In this document: in pieces, positions 29,579 to 32,895 of the stretch | How positions within the stretch are numbered: the first letter of the stretch is position 1 | Layout of the letters: each line of letters begins with the position of its first letter | From: Deltaproteobacteria bacterium | GTDB taxonomy: Bacteria; Desulfobacterota; Desulfobacteria; Desulfobacterales; ETH-SRB1 | Assembly (NCBI GenBank): GCA_030262775.1 | Contig: JAJSZP010000008.1 | Coordinates: forward strand, 1-32,895 | Length of the DNA stretch: 32,895 nt | Direction: 5' to 3' | Made by a program: the position numbers and the translations under genes | Notes under the pieces: model-generated | Told to the model about the DNA's origin: nothing | Seen by the model: only the letters and a program-made list of their open reading frames with translations | Database searches by the model: none

Positions 29579-30406
29579 TTATTTCTTTGTACGCTTTTTA
29601 ACTATATAGCGATCACTTTTTCCTTTCTTGCGGGTTTTATAGCCCTTGGCAGGTATACCCCATGGTGAACAAGGATGCCTTCCTCCTGAAGATTTTCCTT
29701 CACCTCCGCCCATAGGATGGTCAACCGGATTCATCGCAACACCCCGCACGCTTGGCCGTTTGCCAAGCCAACGCTTCCGGCCCGCTTTTCCCAAAGAAAT
29801 ATTCTCATGGCTGACATTACCAAGCCTGCCTATGGTTGCCTTGCAATTAATGAGCACCATGCGAACTTCGCCGGATGGAAGCTTTATCAGAGCGTACCTG
29901 TCTTCCTTTGCCATTAACTGTGCGAATGTGCCGGCACTTCTGACAATTTGACCTCCTTTTCCTATCCGCAGCTCTATATTGTGAATATGTGTTCCAAGCG
30001 GTATATTTTTTAAAGTAAGTGTATTCCCGGACTTTATATCTGCATCAGGCCCTGAAACTACAGTATCGCCAACCGAAAGATCCACCGGTGCTAATATGTA
30101 TCTTTTTTCGCCATCGCTATAGTACAAAAGAGCTATTCTGGCACTACGATTAGGATCATACTCAATAGATGTCACCTTAGCATGAATACCTATTTTATCC
30201 CTTTTGAAGTCGATAATCCTGTATTTACGTTTATGTCCACCACCGCGGTGTCGGCACGTAATACGTCCGTTTACATTACGCCCGCCTGTTTTCTTAATTA
30301 TCTTAAGTAATCTCTTCTCAGGCTTTGTGCTGCTAATTTCATCAAAAGTTGAATATATTTGAGCACGCCTTCCTGGAGATGTTGGTTTTACGTTCTTTAC
30401 CGCCAT
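29579..30406 (-). CDS. rplB: 50S ribosomal protein L2
   Basis: [25 protein letters not shown]...[31 protein letters not shown]. Confidence 0.98.
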   Translation of the reverse strand: MAVKNVKPTSPGRRAQIYSTFDEISSTKPEKRLLKIIKKTGGRNVNGRITCRHRGGGHKRKYRIIDFKRDKIGIHAKVTSIEYDPNRSARIALLYYSDGEKRYILAPVDLSVGDTVVSGPDADIKSGNTLTLKNIPLGTHIHNIELRIGKGGQIVRSAGTFAQLMAKEDRYALIKLPSGEVRMVLINCKATIGRLGNVSHENISLGKAGRKRWLGKRPSVRGVAMNPVDHPMGGGEGKSSGGRHPCSPWGIPAKGYKTRKKGKSDRYIVKKRTKK

Positions 30407-30424
30407 TATAAAGCCTCGCTTGTT

Positions 30425-30712
30425 TTATACCCCCTCAAAAAAGTCAATACGTTCACCGGGTATTAATGTCACAATTGCTTTTTTCCAGTCCTTGCGCTTT
30501 CCAATAATGCGACCTCTCTGTTTAACCTTACCCTTTACTTGCATTGTACGCACACCAGCCACCTTAACATTGAATATATTCTCTATAGACCTTTTGATTT
30601 CAACCCTGTTAGCCTTGCGAGAAACCTTAAATGAAACCTGATTGGAAGCTTCCTTTTGAATAGTTGTCTTCTCAGTAATCAGAGGACTCTTTATAATATC
30701 ATAATAAATCAT
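30425..30712 (-). CDS. rplW: 50S ribosomal protein L23
   Basis: [52 protein letters not shown]. Confidence 0.97.
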   Translation of the reverse strand: MIYYDIIKSPLITEKTTIQKEASNQVSFKVSRKANRVEIKRSIENIFNVKVAGVRTMQVKGKVKQRGRIIGKRKDWKKAIVTLIPGERIDFFEGV

Positions 30713-31332
30713 TTAGGCAGTCTCCCTTCAATAGCCTTTATTGCTGACTCAAGAAGGACCAAATTTTCATATTTGAGAATATCATATATATTCAATCCCT
30801 CACTTCTCAAAATTTTTACGTCAGGCACGTTTCTGGATGAAAGTTCCAGATTTTCATTTTTTTTATCAGTTATTATCAACGTATTTTTTATGTTTAACGC
30901 ATCTAATACTTTCAAAAATCCCTTTGTCTTAATCCGCTCAAGTTCAATTCTGTCAACAACAAATAGACAATTCCCCTGGAACTTACTGCTCAATGCCATT
31001 TTAAGCGCCAAGCTTTTTGCCTTTTTAGGCACATTATAAGAATAAGACTTTGGGTCTGGGCCAAAAACAACCCCACCCCCTCTGAGCAAAGGAGCTTTTA
31101 TATCGCCGCGACGTGCGCGACCGGTCCCTTTTTGACGAAACAGTTTCCTTCCGCTGCCCTTTACATCGCTACGATGCTTAACAGATGCTGTCCCTGAACG
31201 CCGGCAGGCAAGCTGCATCTTTATAACTTCATGCAAGACAACCGATTTTACCGGAACATTGAATATATTGTCCGACAGATCAATCTGTGAAACTTTCTCT
31301 CCATTAATATTTTGAACATCTACGACAGCCAT
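30709..31332 (-). CDS. rplD: 50S ribosomal protein L4
   Basis: [61 protein letters not shown]. Confidence 0.97.
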   Translation of the reverse strand: MAVVDVQNINGEKVSQIDLSDNIFNVPVKSVVLHEVIKMQLACRRSGTASVKHRSDVKGSGRKLFRQKGTGRARRGDIKAPLLRGGGVVFGPDPKSYSYNVPKKAKSLALKMALSSKFQGNCLFVVDRIELERIKTKGFLKVLDALNIKNTLIITDKKNENLELSSRNVPDVKILRSEGLNIYDILKYENLVLLESAIKAIEGRLPK

Positions 31333-31360
31333 ATTTTCCTCATTCAGGATGCAGATACAT

Positions 31361-31434
31361 AAGTTTGTAACGGTTTAGAGTTAGTTGGCTTTTAACCTTG
31401 AACTCTGGAACTATGAACCCGAGTAGTTACACTT
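31361..31434. repeat. Inverted-repeat element, family D copy 2 (about 74 bp), between rplC and rplD
   Basis: AAGTttGTAAC...GTTACACTT ends; internal AGAGTTagttggcttttaaccttgAACTCT; core GTTAGTTGGCTTTTAACC shared with 19985-20020. Confidence 0.7.
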
Positions 31435-31440
31435 AGTTAG

Positions 31441-31464
31441 CGAATATATTTTCAAAAAGCTAAA
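31441..31464. repeat. 24-nt dispersed repeat, copy 2 (cgaatatattttcaaaaagctaaa), overlapping the rplC stop
   Basis: 23/24 identical to 23331-23354. Confidence 0.85.
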
Positions 31465-32089
31465 GAGTTACCTTTTTTCTAATTTCAATTAGTCCTGATT
31501 TAAAACCAGGTATTGCACCCTTTATCAATACTAAATTTTCCTCAGCCCTTATGTCTATTATCTCCAAATTTTTTACGGTATTTTTTTCACTCCCATAATG
31601 ACCGGGCATTTTTTTCCCTTTAACAACTTTAGCAGGCCATGCGCTGCAACCTATAGAACCCGGAATTCTATGGCTATGACTGCCATGCGTCTTTGCTCCG
31701 CCATGGAACCCATGTCTCTTTATGACCCCTGAAAAGCCACGCCCCTTACTTGTACCGGAAACATCAACCAGTTCGCCAACCTCAAATAACTCAAGACTTA
31801 TTGTGTTTCCAAGAGCGTATTTACTCGGATCATCTATAGAAAATTCTCGCAGAACCTCAAAACGACCTTCCCCGCTTTTCTTTAAATGCCCCTGTATCGG
31901 CTTGCTAATTCGAGATTTCTTCTTTTCACCAAAGCCCAGTTGAAGGGCATTATATCCATCATTAACAATGGTTTTTATCTGGGTTATAACACATGGACCG
32001 GCCTGTATTACTGTAACCGGTATATATTTTCCATCGGGTGAAAAAATACCTGCCATTCCCAATTTTTTACCAAGCAATCCCTTACTCAT
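31460..32089 (-). CDS. rplC: 50S ribosomal protein L3
   Basis: MSKGLLGKKLGMAGIFSPDGKYIPVTVIQAGPCVITQIKT...GRGFSGVIKRHGFHGGAKTHGSHSHRIPGSIG. Confidence 0.98.
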   Translation of the reverse strand: MSKGLLGKKLGMAGIFSPDGKYIPVTVIQAGPCVITQIKTIVNDGYNALQLGFGEKKKSRISKPIQGHLKKSGEGRFEVLREFSIDDPSKYALGNTISLELFEVGELVDVSGTSKGRGFSGVIKRHGFHGGAKTHGSHSHRIPGSIGCSAWPAKVVKGKKMPGHYGSEKNTVKNLEIIDIRAEENLVLIKGAIPGFKSGLIEIRKKVTL

Positions 32090-32137
32090 GCTTTTTATAT
32101 ATTCCTTTGTACAGCCTTCTTTTTTTAAAAAGATTCT

Positions 32138-32258
32138 TTAGATTTTCAGATAAATAATTTCACAAGGATAGAAAAAATCCTCTCAAGCCTTACTGAATTA
32201 GACATCGTCGAGGATTTCGACTGATAACGCAGTGAAATTGTTTATCTGAAAATCTATT
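32138..32258 (+). repeat. Palindromic intergenic element, family A copy 3 (121 bp), between rpsJ and rplC
   Basis: TTTAGATTTTCAGATAAATAATTTCACAAGGATAGAA...GACTGATAACGCAGTGAAATTGTTTATCTGAAAATCTAT. Confidence 0.88.
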
Positions 32259-32264
32259 GCTGTT

Positions 32265-32576
32265 TTATAGTTTAATCTCTACATCAACTCCTGGTGAAAG
32301 ATCCAGTTTCATCAAAGCATCAACGGTCTGCTGAGTCGGATCCAAAATATCTAAAAGCCGTTTATGTGTTCTAATTTCAAACTGTTCTCTTGATTTCTTA
32401 TCTATGTGGGGTGATCGTAATACGCAGTATTTATTGATCCTTGTCGGAAGTGGTATCGGGCCAACTACCTTTGCACCTGTCTTGTTGGCCGTATCAACTA
32501 TATCAAATGCTGACCGATCCAGAAGCTTATGATCATATGCTTTAAGTCTAATCCTTATTTTGGTATTTTTAATCAT
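32265..32576 (-). CDS. rpsJ: 30S ribosomal protein S10
   Basis: [71 protein letters not shown]. Confidence 0.98.
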   Translation of the reverse strand: MIKNTKIRIRLKAYDHKLLDRSAFDIVDTANKTGAKVVGPIPLPTRINKYCVLRSPHIDKKSREQFEIRTHKRLLDILDPTQQTVDALMKLDLSPGVDVEIKL

Positions 32577-32618
32577 TATTTCTATTTTTCCATTTACCTG
32601 AGTTGAGCAATTTAGATT

Positions 32619-32895
32619 TTATTCAATTATTTCGCTTACCACTCCAGCACCAACAGTACGACCGCCTTCCCTTATTGCAAACCTGAGCTCTTTCTCCATT
32701 GCTATCGGAGTTATCAGCTCCGCCGAAATCGTTACATTGTCACCAGGCATTACCATCTCTACTCCCTCTGGTAAACTCAAAACCCCTGTAACATCCGTCG
32801 TCCTGAAATAAAACTGCGGCCGATATCCATCAAAAAACGGAGTGTGTCGTCCACCCTCTTCCTTACTTAATATGTATACTTCTGCCTTAAACTTC
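32619..32895 (-). CDS. tuf: Elongation factor Tu, C-terminal part (5' end outside window)
   Basis: Manual translation [55 protein letters not shown]...[11 protein letters not shown]. Confidence 0.95.
   Translation of the reverse strand, partial: KFKAEVYILSKEEGGRHTPFFDGYRPQFYFRTTDVTGVLSLPEGVEMVMPGDNVTISAELITPIAMEKELRFAIREGGRTVGAGVVSEIIE

Overview
The window matches a Desulfobacterota-like chromosome segment, judged from gene content and repeat style only. Left to right it holds: the C-terminus of a phosphohexomutase (+); a lone branched-chain amino-acid-type substrate-binding lipoprotein (-); nadK and recN (+); a type II secretion operon ordered gspH-I-J-K-L-M-C-D-E (+, with no gspF or gspG in the window); yidD and a TPR/membrane protein (+). 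The rest is a complete S10-spc-alpha ribosomal protein superoperon on the - strand, from tuf(partial)/rpsJ to rpoA/rplQ, including secY, map, infA and an rpmJ missing from the ORF track. The genes are conventional. The unexpected content is between them: the r-protein superoperon and T2SS operon are interrupted by many short (about 75-300 bp) imperfect-palindrome elements. At least four sequence types recur or share a layout, and several abut, or lie within about 20 nt of, the stop codon of the upstream gene. One copy carries a second palindrome nested in its apical hairpin. Other points of interest are a secretin with an N-terminal SH3b-like domain, a heptanucleotide tandem repeat in the GspJ leader, and a long charged tail on L17. 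All calls come from reading the sequence by eye; no database search was run.
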